64,000 nucleotides of DNA, taken from positions 434,001 to 498,000 of the forward strand of contig NZ_VLLB01000001.1 of assembly GCF_007830455.1 (NCBI RefSeq), in the 5' to 3' direction. This DNA comes from Pseudoduganella lurida. Lineage in GTDB: Bacteria > Pseudomonadota > Gammaproteobacteria > Burkholderiales > Burkholderiaceae_D. Positions 21,070-31,670 of the stretch are shown here, piece after piece; within the stretch, counting starts at the first letter, position 1, and each line of letters starts with the position of its first letter. The notes beneath the pieces were generated by a model that was not told the origin of the DNA, did no database searches, and saw nothing but the letters and a program-made list of their open reading frames with translations. Position numbers and translations under genes: made by a program.

Positions 21070-23649
21070 ATGCAGACATCCGGTCCCTCCTCGCTGCAAA
21101 CGCTCTCCCGCTGGTTACTGCTCGGTGAATGGCGCGCCCACCCGGTGCGCACGCTCACCGCCGTTGCCGCCATCGCCGTCGGCGTCGCCCTCGGCTTCGC
21201 GATCCACCTGATCAACGCCGCCGCCTTCAACGAATTCTCGGCGGCCGTGCAAAGCCTGTCCGGCCAGGCCGATGTCCAGGTGAGCGGTACCGAGCCCGTG
21301 TTCGACGAAGCGATCTACGGGCGACTCGCGGCGCGGCCCGGCGTGGCCATTGCCTCCCCGGTGCTGGAAATCGCCGCATCGCTGCCGGGCGGCACGCAGC
21401 CCCTGAAAATCGTCGGGCTCGACGTCTTCCGCGCCGGCTACATCACGCCGGACCTGATCGGCGCGCCGGCCAGCAGTGACGCGGCCGACACGCTGGCCGA
21501 CGATGCGCTGTTCCTGTCGCCGGCCGCGCAGCGCTGGCTGGGCGTGCAGCCCGGCGACCGCGTCACGTTCCAGCGCGGCACGGGCGAACTGACCCTGCGC
21601 GTGGCCGGCTCGCTACAGCGTGCCCGCGTGGGCCAGCAGCTCGGCGTGATGGATATCGGCGCCGCGCAATGGCGCTTCGACCGGGTCGGCAAGCTGTCGC
21701 GTGTGGACCTGAAGCTGCGCGATGGCGTCGACCGCAACGCCTTCCAGGCAGCCCTCGCGCAGGAGCTGGCGCGCGACTATCCGGGCCGCTTCCAGGTGGG
21801 CCGGCCGAACGACGCGAACCAGGAAAGCCGCAACAGCAACCTGAGTCGCGCCTACCGCGTCAACCTGAGCGTGCTGGCACTGGTCGCCCTGTTCACCGGC
21901 GCCTTCCTCGTCTTCTCCACGCAGGCGCTGTCCGTGATGCGCCGCCGCAGCCAGTTCGCGCTGCTGCGCGTGCTGGGCCTGGAGCGGCACCGGCTGCTGC
22001 GCCAGGTGCTCATCGAAGGTGCCTGTCTCGGCGTCGTTGGCGCCGGTCTCGGTATCGCCGGCGGCTACGGCATCGCCGCGGTGGCGCTGCGGTTCTTTGG
22101 CGGCGACCTCGGTGCCGGCTACTTCGCGGGCGTGCAGCCGCAGGTGCAGTTCACGCCGGTTGCCGCATTTGTCTATTTCGCGCTCGGCGTCGGTGTCGCC
22201 CTGCTCGGCTGCCTGACGCCGGCCTGGGAAGCGGCGCGCGCCACGCCCGCCATCGCACTCAAATCCGGTGCGGACGAGGTGGCGCTGCGGCGCCTGACCC
22301 GTCCATGGCCCGCGCTGGCCGCCCTGGCGCTGGCCCTGCTGTTCTCCCGGCTCCCGCCGGTTTTCGAGCTGCCCGTGTTCGGCTACCTGTCGATCGCCCT
22401 GCTGCTGATCGGCGGCATAGCGCTGATGCCCCGCATCGCCGCGCTGGCATTCCGCTTTGCGCATGCGCGCTGGACTGCCGCCACCGCGCACCGGAGCGCC
22501 ACTCCTGCCGTGCCGACCTTGACCCTGGCGCGGCTGGCCAATGCGTCCGGCCAGGCCGGCATCGCGCTGGGCGGCGTGCTGTCGAGCTTTTCGCTGATGG
22601 TGGCGATGGCCATCATGGTGGCCAGCTTCCGCGTCTCCGTCGACAACTGGATCCTGCAGGTGCTGCCGGCCGACCTGTACGCCCGTACCGCCAGTGCCGG
22701 CGGCACGTCCGGCCTGACGCCGCGCGAACAGGAAGCGATCCGCCAGGCGCCCGGCATCGCCCGCGCCGAATTCCTGCGTCTGCGCTCCGTCTCGATCGCA
22801 CCGGACCGCCCGAACGTGGCGCTGCTGGCACGCGATGTCGATCCGGCCGCACCGGGACGTTCGATGGTGCTGGTGGGCGACGCCGTGCCGCAAACGGCCG
22901 GCAACCTGCCGCTTGCCTGGGTGTCGGAAGCGATGGCCGACCTGTACCGCATCCGCGCCGGCACCACGCTGGACTTGCCGCTGGCCGGGGCCAGCCGGCC
23001 GTTCTTTGTCGCCGGCATCTGGCGAGACTACGCGCGCGTGAATGGCGCCGTGGCCATCGCGCGGGGCGATTACGTGCGGCTGACGGGCGACGCCGATGTC
23101 AGCGACGCCGCGCTGTGGGTGACCAAGGATGCCAGCGCCGCCAGGGTGCAGGCAGCCTTGAAGGCGCTGCCGTTCGGCGCCGCGATCGACGTGACGGCGC
23201 CGTCCGAGATCCGCGCCCTGTCGCTGCGCATCTTCGACCGCAGCTTCGCGGTCACGTACCTGCTGGAGGCGATCGCCATCGTCATCGGCCTGTTCGGCGT
23301 GGCGGCCACCTTCTCGGCGCAGACATTGGCCCGCTCGAAGGAGTTCGGCATGCTGCGCCATATCGGCGTCACGCGCCGGCAGATCCTCGGCATCCTGGCC
23401 CTGGAAGGCGGCGCGCTGACGGCGCTGGGCATCGCCACCGGTTTCGTCCTCGGCTGGGCGATCAGCCTGATCCTCGTCCATGTCGTCAACCCGCAATCCT
23501 TCCACTGGACCATGCAGATGCACTATCCCTGGCCGCTGCTGGTCACTGTCGCCGCCGCGCTGCTGGCGGCCAGCATGCTGACGGCGCTGCTCTCCGGCCG
23601 GCAGGCCTTGTCGGGCGGCCCGATCCGCGCCGTGCGGGAGGACTGGTGA
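21070..23649 (+). CDS. FtsX-type ABC transporter permease (YbbP-like)
   Basis: An 859-residue permease with two FtsX domains, giving eight to ten predicted membrane segments and two large periplasmic loops. The first FtsX block includes SVMRRRSQFALLRVLGLERHRLLRQVLIEG; the second includes QTLARSKEFGMLRHIGVTRRQILGILALEGG. Related permeases pair with a LolD-like ATPase and an AttH lipocalin. Here the AttH partner follows directly, but no ATPase gene is in the operon. The start has AGG five bases upstream; an ATG at 21055 is an alternative. Confidence 0.9.
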   Translation: MQTSGPSSLQTLSRWLLLGEWRAHPVRTLTAVAAIAVGVALGFAIHLINAAAFNEFSAAVQSLSGQADVQVSGTEPVFDEAIYGRLAARPGVAIASPVLEIAASLPGGTQPLKIVGLDVFRAGYITPDLIGAPASSDAADTLADDALFLSPAAQRWLGVQPGDRVTFQRGTGELTLRVAGSLQRARVGQQLGVMDIGAAQWRFDRVGKLSRVDLKLRDGVDRNAFQAALAQELARDYPGRFQVGRPNDANQESRNSNLSRAYRVNLSVLALVALFTGAFLVFSTQALSVMRRRSQFALLRVLGLERHRLLRQVLIEGACLGVVGAGLGIAGGYGIAAVALRFFGGDLGAGYFAGVQPQVQFTPVAAFVYFALGVGVALLGCLTPAWEAARATPAIALKSGADEVALRRLTRPWPALAALALALLFSRLPPVFELPVFGYLSIALLLIGGIALMPRIAALAFRFAHARWTAATAHRSATPAVPTLTLARLANASGQAGIALGGVLSSFSLMVAMAIMVASFRVSVDNWILQVLPADLYARTASAGGTSGLTPREQEAIRQAPGIARAEFLRLRSVSIAPDRPNVALLARDVDPAAPGRSMVLVGDAVPQTAGNLPLAWVSEAMADLYRIRAGTTLDLPLAGASRPFFVAGIWRDYARVNGAVAIARGDYVRLTGDADVSDAALWVTKDASAARVQAALKALPFGAAIDVTAPSEIRALSLRIFDRSFAVTYLLEAIAIVIGLFGVAATFSAQTLARSKEFGMLRHIGVTRRQILGILALEGGALTALGIATGFVLGWAISLILVHVVNPQSFHWTMQMHYPWPLLVTVAAALLAASMLTALLSGRQALSGGPIRAVREDW

Positions 23650-24725
23650 TGCGTCTACTGCTTGCCTTGTTCCTGGTCCTGTGCGGCCCGCTGCTGGCGG
23701 CACCGCCGCAGTTCAGCGCCGTGACGCCGCTGACGGCCGCCAGCCCGCTGGTCTTCCCGCGCGACTTCGGGTCCCACCCTGCGTTCCGCACCGAGTGGTG
23801 GTATGCAACGGGCTGGCTGACGACGGCCGCCGGCAAGTCGGTCGGCTACCAGGTCACGTTCTTCCGCAGCCGTACCGGCGTGGACCAGGACAACCCCAGC
23901 GCCTTCGCGCCGAAGCAGCTGATCATCGGCCACGCCGCGCTGTCCGACCCGGCGCAGAAAAAACTGCTGCACGACCAGAGAAGCGCGCGCGCCGGTTTCG
24001 GCCTCGCGTTTGCCAGCGAGACGGACACGGACGTGAAACTGGACGACTGGCGCATGACGCGCGGCGCCGATGGCCGCTACCGCGTCAAGGTGCCGGGTGC
24101 CGACTTCACGCTCGACCTGGTGCTGGAACCCACGCAGCCCGTGCTGCTGCAGGGCGAGAACGGGTATTCGCAAAAGGGGCCGAAGGCCGGCCAGGCCAGC
24201 TACTACTACAGCAAGCCGCAGCTGCGCACCAGCGGCACCATCACCGAGGCCGGCGGCAAGCCGGTGGCCGTCAACGGCGTCACCTGGCTCGACCACGAAT
24301 GGTCCAGCCAGGTCCTGGATGAAAACGCCACGGGCTGGGACTGGGTCGGTGCCAACCTGGACGATGGCGGCGCGCTGATGGCATTCCGCATCCGCGACCG
24401 GCAGGGCGGCCAGCTGTGGGCCCATGCCACGTGGCGCGACGCTTCGGGTAAGATCACGCATTTCGGCCCGGACGATGTGCGGTTCACGCCGCACACGCGC
24501 TGGCGTTCGCCGCGCACCAATGCCGAGTATCCCGTGGCGCTGTCGATCGGCACCGGCGGCGCCGTCTGGCAGCTCGATCCCCTGCAGCAGGACCAGGAAC
24601 TGGACTCGCGGCGCTCGACCGGCGCCGTGTACTGGGAAGGCGCCGTCACGGTGCGGCGCGATGGCCGGCCGGTCGGGCGCGGCTACCTGGAACTGACGGG
24701 CTATGTGCGGGCCATGAAACTGTAA
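23649..24725 (+). CDS. AttH/CrtC-like lipocalin-fold exported protein
   Basis: A 358-residue protein with an N-terminal signal peptide (MRLLLALFLVLCGPLLAAP). It matches the AttH/carotenoid 1,2-hydratase-like double-lipocalin family: FRTEWWYATGWL near residue 46, YYYSKPQLRTSGTI and TWLDHEWSSQ in the middle, and WDWVGANLDDGGALMAFRIRD. Members accompany FtsX-type permeases and probably handle a hydrophobic substrate in the periplasm. Its ATG shares the TGA of the permease gene, so the two are coupled. Confidence 0.88.
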   Translation: MRLLLALFLVLCGPLLAAPPQFSAVTPLTAASPLVFPRDFGSHPAFRTEWWYATGWLTTAAGKSVGYQVTFFRSRTGVDQDNPSAFAPKQLIIGHAALSDPAQKKLLHDQRSARAGFGLAFASETDTDVKLDDWRMTRGADGRYRVKVPGADFTLDLVLEPTQPVLLQGENGYSQKGPKAGQASYYYSKPQLRTSGTITEAGGKPVAVNGVTWLDHEWSSQVLDENATGWDWVGANLDDGGALMAFRIRDRQGGQLWAHATWRDASGKITHFGPDDVRFTPHTRWRSPRTNAEYPVALSIGTGGAVWQLDPLQQDQELDSRRSTGAVYWEGAVTVRRDGRPVGRGYLELTGYVRAMKL

Positions 24726-24767
24726 TCGACGCAATAACACGACACGCAACCAAGAGACACAGCCAGC

Positions 24768-26607
<1,840 letters not shown>

Positions 26608-26615
<8 letters not shown>

Positions 26616-27699
26616 AGCCGACCTGCGGCAGCGCTGCCATACGGTGCTGCCCGGCCACCGGCAGCCGACGCCGGCGCAGACCTATGCGGCGATGGGCGCC
26701 TGGTGCGAGGCAAACGGCATTGCCCACGATGTGTACGGCGAAGGAGAACTGGTCCAGTCGCTGGAGCGCAAGGTGGCGGCACTGCTGGGCAAGGAAGCGG
26801 CCGTGTTCTGCATCACCGGCACCATGGCGCAGGCCACCGCGCTGCGGCTGGCCTGCCAGGACAAGGGCAGCCCCCTGGTAGCGCTGCATCCCACCGCGCA
26901 CATCCTGAAGCACGAGCGGGGCAACCACCAGGTGTTCGGTCATTTCCAGGCGCTACAAGTAGGCAGCCCGTACCGCCCGTTCACGCTGGCCGAGCTGCAG
27001 GCGCTGCCGGACCGGCTGGGCGCCGTGTCGCTGGAACTGCCGGCCCGCGAGATCGGCGGCCAGTCGCCCACCTGGGACGAGCTGGCGGCGCTCAAGGCCC
27101 ACTGCGCCGAACGCGGCACGCACCTGCACATGGATGGCGCGCGGCTGTGGGAGTGCGCTGCGTATTTCGAGCGCTCGTACGCGGAGATCGCGGCCGGCTT
27201 CGACACGGTCTACGTGTCGCTGTACAAGGGCATCGGCGGGCTGGGCGGCGCGGTGCTGGCCGGTTCGGCCGACTTCGTCGCGCGCTCTGCCGAGTGGTAC
27301 CGCCGCCAGGGCGGCAACGTGATTCACCGTTCGCCGTATGTGGTGGCGGCGGCGATGCAGCTCGATGCACGACTCGCCGCGATGCCGGCGTATTTCAGGC
27401 GCACGCAGTGGCTGTATGAAGCGCTGCGCGACTACCCGCTGCTGGCGGTGAACCCCGCCGCGCCGCACGCCAACCTGCTGCATCTGCACCTGCCCGTCGA
27501 CCGCGCGCGGGCGCTGGAGATCCGCAACGCCATCGCCGCATCGCACGGCGTGTGGCTGCACAACGCCGTGTATCCCGCGCAGCTGCCGGGCACGAGCTAC
27601 ACCGAATGGTACGTCGGCGACAATCTGCTCGACCTGCCGGATGCGGCGGTGCATGCCGCGCTGGCCGCCTGGCACGCCGCACTGAAAGACACGCAATGA
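26608..27699 (+). CDS. Threonine aldolase-like PLP enzyme (beta-eliminating lyase family)
   Basis: A 363-residue fold-type I PLP enzyme. The PLP Lys lies in YVSLYKGIGGLGGAVLAG. The Asp that binds the pyridine nitrogen lies in LHMDGARLWE. FCITGTMAQATAL is the phosphate-binding end. The family includes low-specificity L-threonine aldolases, which split threonine or allo-threonine to glycine and acetaldehyde. This copy diverges from typical LtaE and its substrate is not certain. It is coupled to the ABC gene upstream and the helicase gene downstream by overlaps. Confidence 0.82.
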
Positions 27700-29099
27700 G
27701 CTTCACGAACCTGAAACTGATCGACCCGCTGCTGCGCGCGCTGGACGAACTGGGCTACGACGAACCAACGCCAGTCCAGCGCCAGTCCATTCCGCCGGTG
27801 CTGGCCGGCCGGGACCTGATGGCCGCCGCCCAGACGGGCACCGGCAAGACGGCCGGCTTCGCGCTGCCTCTGCTGCAGCGCCTGACCATGGAAGGCGCCG
27901 TCGGCCCGCTCGGCGTGCGCTGCCTCGTGCTGGCACCAACCCGCGAACTGGCCGAGCAGGTCTACGAAAGCTTCCGCCGCTATGGTGCGCATGTACCGCT
28001 GCGCTTCGGGCTGGCCTACGGCGGCGTGCCCATCGAGCCGCAGATCGGCAAGCTGAAAAAAGGGCTGGACGTGCTGGTGGCCACGCCGGGCCGCCTGCGC
28101 GACTTGCAGCGGCAAGGCGCCTTGAGCCTCGGCCAGCTGCAGACGCTGGTGCTGGACGAAGCGGACCGCATGCTGGACCTGGGCTTTGCTGCCGACCTGG
28201 ATGCCGTGTTTGCCGCGCTGCCGGCCCAGCGCCAGACCCTGCTGTTCTCGGCCACCTTCCCCGAAGCGATCCGCAAGCTGGCCGCCGAACTGCTGCGCGA
28301 CCCCGTCTCCGTGCAGGCCAGTCCGGCCAATGCCGCGGCGAAGACGGTGCGCCAGAGCGTCATCACCACGGACAAGAAATCGAAGCCGGACCTGTTCCTG
28401 CACCTGCTGCGCAAGCAGAGGTGGGGGCAGGTGCTGGTCTTCGCCAAGACCCGCAAGGGCGTCGACCAGCTGGTCGGCACGCTGCAGGAGGCGGGCATCC
28501 GCGCCGATGCGATCCATGGCGACAAGCCGCAGCCGGCACGCCTGCGTGCGCTGGCCCGTTTCAAGGCGAGCGATGTGCAGGTACTGGTGGCCACCGACGT
28601 GGCGGCACGGGGACTCGATATCGTCGGCCTGCCGCTGGTCGTCAACCATGACCTGCCGACAGTCGCGGAGGACTATGTGCACCGCATCGGCCGCACCGGT
28701 CGCGCTGGCGCTTCCGGCGAAGCGATCTCGCTGGTCTGCGCGGACGAAGTGGAACTGCTGCGCGCGATCGAGACGGTGATCCGGCAGGTGCTGCCGCGGA
28801 GCGAGGAGCCGGGCTTCGAAGCCGAGCATCGGGTGCCTGCCACGGGCACTGCAGCACAGGCCGCCAAGCCTGCGCAAAAGAGCAAGCGGCCATGGACGCC
28901 GCCGCCCGCAGACGCCAATGCACCGCGCCCCGCCGGCGGTTTCGCCCAGCCGAAGGCCGAGCGCGCGGTTCCGCGCAAGCCGGCACCTGCCACGAAGCCG
29001 GTACCGAAAGGCGCCGTGTTCGTCGCGGCCGGGCGGGGTGCGAAATCCGCTGCAAAAGCTTCCCTCGCAGCAAAAAAGAAGGTCGGCCCCAAGCGGTGA
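27696..29099 (+). CDS. DEAD-box RNA helicase, RhlE type
   Basis: A 467-residue ATP-dependent RNA helicase. All core motifs are present: Q motif (PTPVQRQSIP), I (AQTGTGKT), Ia (PTRELA), Ib (TPGRL), II (DEAD), III (SAT), V (ARGLDI) and VI (HRIGRTGR). Residues after ~375 are a low-complexity Lys/Pro/Ala-rich basic tail that probably binds RNA, as in RhlE proteins. The start ATGA overlaps the previous stop. Confidence 0.93.
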   Translation: MSFTNLKLIDPLLRALDELGYDEPTPVQRQSIPPVLAGRDLMAAAQTGTGKTAGFALPLLQRLTMEGAVGPLGVRCLVLAPTRELAEQVYESFRRYGAHVPLRFGLAYGGVPIEPQIGKLKKGLDVLVATPGRLRDLQRQGALSLGQLQTLVLDEADRMLDLGFAADLDAVFAALPAQRQTLLFSATFPEAIRKLAAELLRDPVSVQASPANAAAKTVRQSVITTDKKSKPDLFLHLLRKQRWGQVLVFAKTRKGVDQLVGTLQEAGIRADAIHGDKPQPARLRALARFKASDVQVLVATDVAARGLDIVGLPLVVNHDLPTVAEDYVHRIGRTGRAGASGEAISLVCADEVELLRAIETVIRQVLPRSEEPGFEAEHRVPATGTAAQAAKPAQKSKRPWTPPPADANAPRPAGGFAQPKAERAVPRKPAPATKPVPKGAVFVAAGRGAKSAAKASLAAKKKVGPKR

Positions 29100-29101
29100 C
29101 A

Positions 29102-29110
29102 TGATAAAAT
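29102..29110 (+). promoter_or_regulatory. Extended -10 promoter of thyA
   Basis: TG-A-TAAAAT matches the extended -10 pattern, immediately after the helicase stop. A start near 29117 would leave a 37-nt thyA leader with GGAG 7 bp before the ATG. Confidence 0.5.
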
Positions 29111-29153
29111 GGCAGGCTATGCGCCGCAGGCGCAAGCAAGACCGGAGATTCGC

Positions 29154-30125
29154 ATGAAGCAGTACCAGCAACTGATCGAAACCGTCCTCGAGCAAGGAAG
29201 CTGGCAGGAAAACCGCACGGGCATCCGCACCCTGTCCCTGCCGGGCGCGATGATGCGCTTCGATCTGGCGCAGGGTTTCCCGGCCGTGACGACGAAGCGG
29301 CTGGCGTTCAAGTCCGTCGTCGGCGAACTGTGCGCGTTCCTGCGCGCCTCCAGCAGCGCCGCCGATTTCCGCGCCCTGGGCTGCAAGGTGTGGGATCAAA
29401 ATGCGAACGAAAACGCGCAGTGGCTGGCGAATCCCTACCGCACCGGCGAGGATGACCTGGGTCCCGTCTACGGTGTGCAATGGCGCCAGTGGCCCGGCTA
29501 CAAGCTGGTGGATGCGGCAGCAACGGCGCAGCGTGAGGCGGCCAAGGCCAACGGCTTCATCGAAGTGGGTCCAGTGGACGACAACGGCGCGGCCAAGGTG
29601 CTGTTCTACAAACCGATCGACCAGCTGCGCGAGTGCCTGGACACGATCGTCCACAACCCCGGCAGCCGCCGCATCCTCTTCCATGGCTGGAATCCGGCCG
29701 TGCTGGATGAAGTCGCCCTGCCCGCCTGCCACCTGCTGTACCAGTTCCTGCCGAATGCCACGACGAAGGAACTGTCGCTGTGCCTGTACATCCGCAGCAA
29801 CGACATCGGCCTGGGCACGCCCTTCAACATCGCCGAAGGCGCCGCGCTGCTGCATCTGGTCGCGCGCCTGACGGGCTACACGCCGCGCTGGTTCACGTAC
29901 TTCATCGCCGATGCGCACATCTACGAGAACCACCTTGACATGGTGCAGGAACAGCTCAAGCGCGAGCCGTTCCCGCTGCCGCAACTGGTGATCTCTGAGC
30001 GCGTGCCCGACTTCGCGAAGACCGGCCTATACGAGCCGGAGTGGCTGGAAAAGATCGAACCTTCGGACTTCAGCCTGGAAGGCTACCAGCACCACCCGCC
30101 GCTGACGGCGCCGATGGCCGTCTGA
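29154..30125 (+). CDS. thyA: Thymidylate synthase
   Basis: Methylates dUMP to dTMP with methylene-tetrahydrofolate. At 323 residues it is longer than E. coli ThyA (264) because of an insertion around residues 105-150, a pattern seen in some other bacteria. The catalytic Cys192 is in [10 protein letters not shown]. Other marks are the phosphate-binding [20 protein letters not shown] and [11 protein letters not shown]. The product dihydrofolate is recycled by FolA, encoded about 900 bp downstream. Confidence 0.97.
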   Translation: MKQYQQLIETVLEQGSWQENRTGIRTLSLPGAMMRFDLAQGFPAVTTKRLAFKSVVGELCAFLRASSSAADFRALGCKVWDQNANENAQWLANPYRTGEDDLGPVYGVQWRQWPGYKLVDAAATAQREAAKANGFIEVGPVDDNGAAKVLFYKPIDQLRECLDTIVHNPGSRRILFHGWNPAVLDEVALPACHLLYQFLPNATTKELSLCLYIRSNDIGLGTPFNIAEGAALLHLVARLTGYTPRWFTYFIADAHIYENHLDMVQEQLKREPFPLPQLVISERVPDFAKTGLYEPEWLEKIEPSDFSLEGYQHHPPLTAPMAV

Positions 30126-30201
30126 TCAGCCGGCCGGCCCCATCGAGGCCACCAGCGTTCCAATCGGCCAGCGTGTCGGCCGCCACCAGATAGACCGTCA
30201 T
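30070..30201 (-). CDS. Possible small protein or gene remnant (43 residues)
   Basis: Begins [21 protein letters not shown] with a good Shine-Dalgarno (GGAGAG six bases before the ATG) and runs into the 3' end of convergent thyA, overlapping it by 56 bp. The first ~28 residues look protein-like; the last 15 are read from thyA antisense. It may be a real small gene or the 5' stub of a lost gene. No family recognised. Confidence 0.3.
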   Translation of the reverse strand: MTVYLVAADTLADWNAGGLDGAGRLIRRPSAPSAAGGAGSLPG

Positions 30202-30251
30202 CGTGTGCTCTCCTGTGAAAGGAAGCACAGTCTGGCCTCTGACCAGCAGCG

Positions 30252-30794
30252 TCAATCCGCGTGCGAACGCAGGCTCTCGGCCCACAGCTCGGCGGCGCGC
30301 TTGCCACGGGTGCGCCGCAGGAATTGCGCGCCCTCTTCGGCCGTCACGTGCGCCAGTGCGGCGTCGTGGGTGGCGGCCATCTCGAACAGGAACAGGCCGC
30401 GGTCATCGTCCTCGGCCAGCAGCAGCCGGCCGTGCAGCAGTTCGGCGTGCGGGAACGGGCCGCCCGGCTGGGCCTTCAGGTGCAGCAGCACTTCCTTCGC
30501 CTGAGCACCACGCTGCAGCTGCGCTTCCAGTTCGGCCAGCTCCTGCAGCTCCGCCAGCGTCAGCGCATGCAGTGCCTGGCATTCCAGCGCGGCCAGGCGC
30601 ATGCGGGTGGTGCGCTGGCGCCACTCGGCACCTGCCGGGCTGGCGAAGCGCACCGCGTCGGCCAGGGTGTCGGAAAAGGCCGCCATGGCCACGCGACAAC
30701 CGATCGGGCAAACGCGCCGCGCCATCCGGTAAGTCATCGGTGCGGGCAAGCCGGCTGGCATGTTCAGCATGCCGCGATAATATTGCGAACCCAT
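30252..30794 (-). CDS. Hypothetical protein, 180 residues
   Basis: I do not recognise this family. The start is firm: AAGGAGG precedes the ATG. The N-terminus (MGSQYYRGMLNMPAGL) and a Cys pair (VCPIGC) are followed by a Leu/Ala/Glu-rich helical region that could be coiled coil (LAELQELAELEAQLQ). There is no signal peptide or clear membrane segment. It is transcribed against thyA and divergent from folA. The upstream region carries a spaced TGATT array. Codon use is like its neighbours, so it is probably a real gene. Confidence 0.6.
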   Translation of the reverse strand: MGSQYYRGMLNMPAGLPAPMTYRMARRVCPIGCRVAMAAFSDTLADAVRFASPAGAEWRQRTTRMRLAALECQALHALTLAELQELAELEAQLQRGAQAKEVLLHLKAQPGGPFPHAELLHGRLLLAEDDDRGLFLFEMAATHDAALAHVTAEEGAQFLRRTRGKRAAELWAESLRSHAD

Positions 30795-30816
30795 GGCGTC
30801 CTCCTTGAATAGTCCA

Positions 30817-30846
30817 AATCAATCGAATCACAAATCAGTAAAATCA
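30817..30846 (-). repeat. Four spaced AATCA/TGATT pentamers
   Basis: AATCA occurs at 30817, 30826, 30833 and 30842, with a symmetric 9-7-9 bp spacing. On the minus strand this reads as repeated TGATT upstream of the hypothetical gene. It may be an operator array; inference only. Confidence 0.35.
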
Positions 30847-30892
30847 CTACTTGAACGAAGTTTGCCACGAAATCCACGGAAATTCCACAGAA

Positions 30893-30906
30893 GAAATAAT
30901 TATTTC
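30893..30906. promoter_or_regulatory. 14-bp perfect AT-rich palindrome upstream of folA
   Basis: GAAATAATTATTTC is a perfect dyad in a GC-rich genome, about 110 bp before folA and in the divergent gap with the hypothetical gene. A candidate folA -10 (GATAAT) lies at 30964-30969. Regulator unknown. Confidence 0.35.
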
Positions 30907-31016
30907 ACTTTCAGCCAGCCGGTTGTGCTTTCCACACGTCACACGCCTGACGCAAAAATCGCCGATAATACGGCCCGTTCCATGGCCTTTTTCAGCACAT
31001 TTCAATAACGCCCACA

Positions 31017-31499
31017 ATGACGCAACTCTCCATCATCGTCGCCATCGACAGCAACCGCGGCATCGGCGTGCGCAACCAGCTGCCCTGGCACCTGCCGGAA
31101 GACCTGGCGCATTTCAAGCGCCTGACGACGGGTCATCCGATCATCATGGGCCGCAAGACCTTCGATTCGATCGGCCGGCCGCTGCCGAACCGCCGCAGCA
31201 TCGTCGTCACCCGCAATGCCGGCTGGCGCCATGAGGGCGTGGAAGCCGTGCAGTCGCTGGAAGCGGCCGTCGCGCTGGTCGGCGACGCGCCGGCCTTCAT
31301 CATCGGCGGCGCGCAGGTGTTCGATGAAGCACTGCGCGTTGCGGACACGCTGATCGTCACCGAGATCCACCAGGCCTTCGAATGCGACACGTTCTTCCCG
31401 TCCCTCGATCCCGCCGTATGGCAGGAAGCAGCCCGCGAAGCGCACGAGTCGGCAAACGGCATGAAGTTCGACATCGTCACGCTGGCGCGCCGGCGCTGA
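31017..31499 (+). CDS. folA: Dihydrofolate reductase
   Basis: Reduces dihydrofolate to tetrahydrofolate with NADPH. The 160-residue length is normal. Marks include IIVAIDSNRGIGVRNQLPWHLPEDLAHFK, with the Met20-loop equivalent and the substrate-binding Glu of PEDLAHFK, then GRKTFDSIGRPLPNR for NADPH binding, and FIIGGAQVFDEAL. It works with ThyA, encoded upstream on the same strand. Confidence 0.97.
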   Translation: MTQLSIIVAIDSNRGIGVRNQLPWHLPEDLAHFKRLTTGHPIIMGRKTFDSIGRPLPNRRSIVVTRNAGWRHEGVEAVQSLEAAVALVGDAPAFIIGGAQVFDEALRVADTLIVTEIHQAFECDTFFPSLDPAVWQEAAREAHESANGMKFDIVTLARRR

Positions 31500-31621
31500 G
31501 CGCCATGTAACAAGGCGGGCGCTGGGTGGCGCCGCCGCACGGTTGACTGACGTACTATTTTTTCCACCTGAGCCGTACGATTTCTGCGAGAATCCCGTTC
31601 TTATTTTTTCAGCACCCCAGG

Positions 31622-31661
31622 CCGCTCCGGACACCATTGAACCGGGGCGGTTGTTCTTTTT
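31622..31661 (+). promoter_or_regulatory. Terminator-like hairpin in the decarboxylase leader (possible attenuator)
   Basis: CCGCTCCGG and CCGGGGCGG pair over 9 bp (one G-U) around an 11-nt loop. TTGTTCTTTTT follows immediately. This looks like an intrinsic terminator, yet it lies directly before the GGAG and ATG of the Orn/Lys/Arg decarboxylase gene. It may simply end folA transcription, or it may attenuate the downstream gene. Confidence 0.55.
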
Positions 31662-31670
31662 GGAGACATC

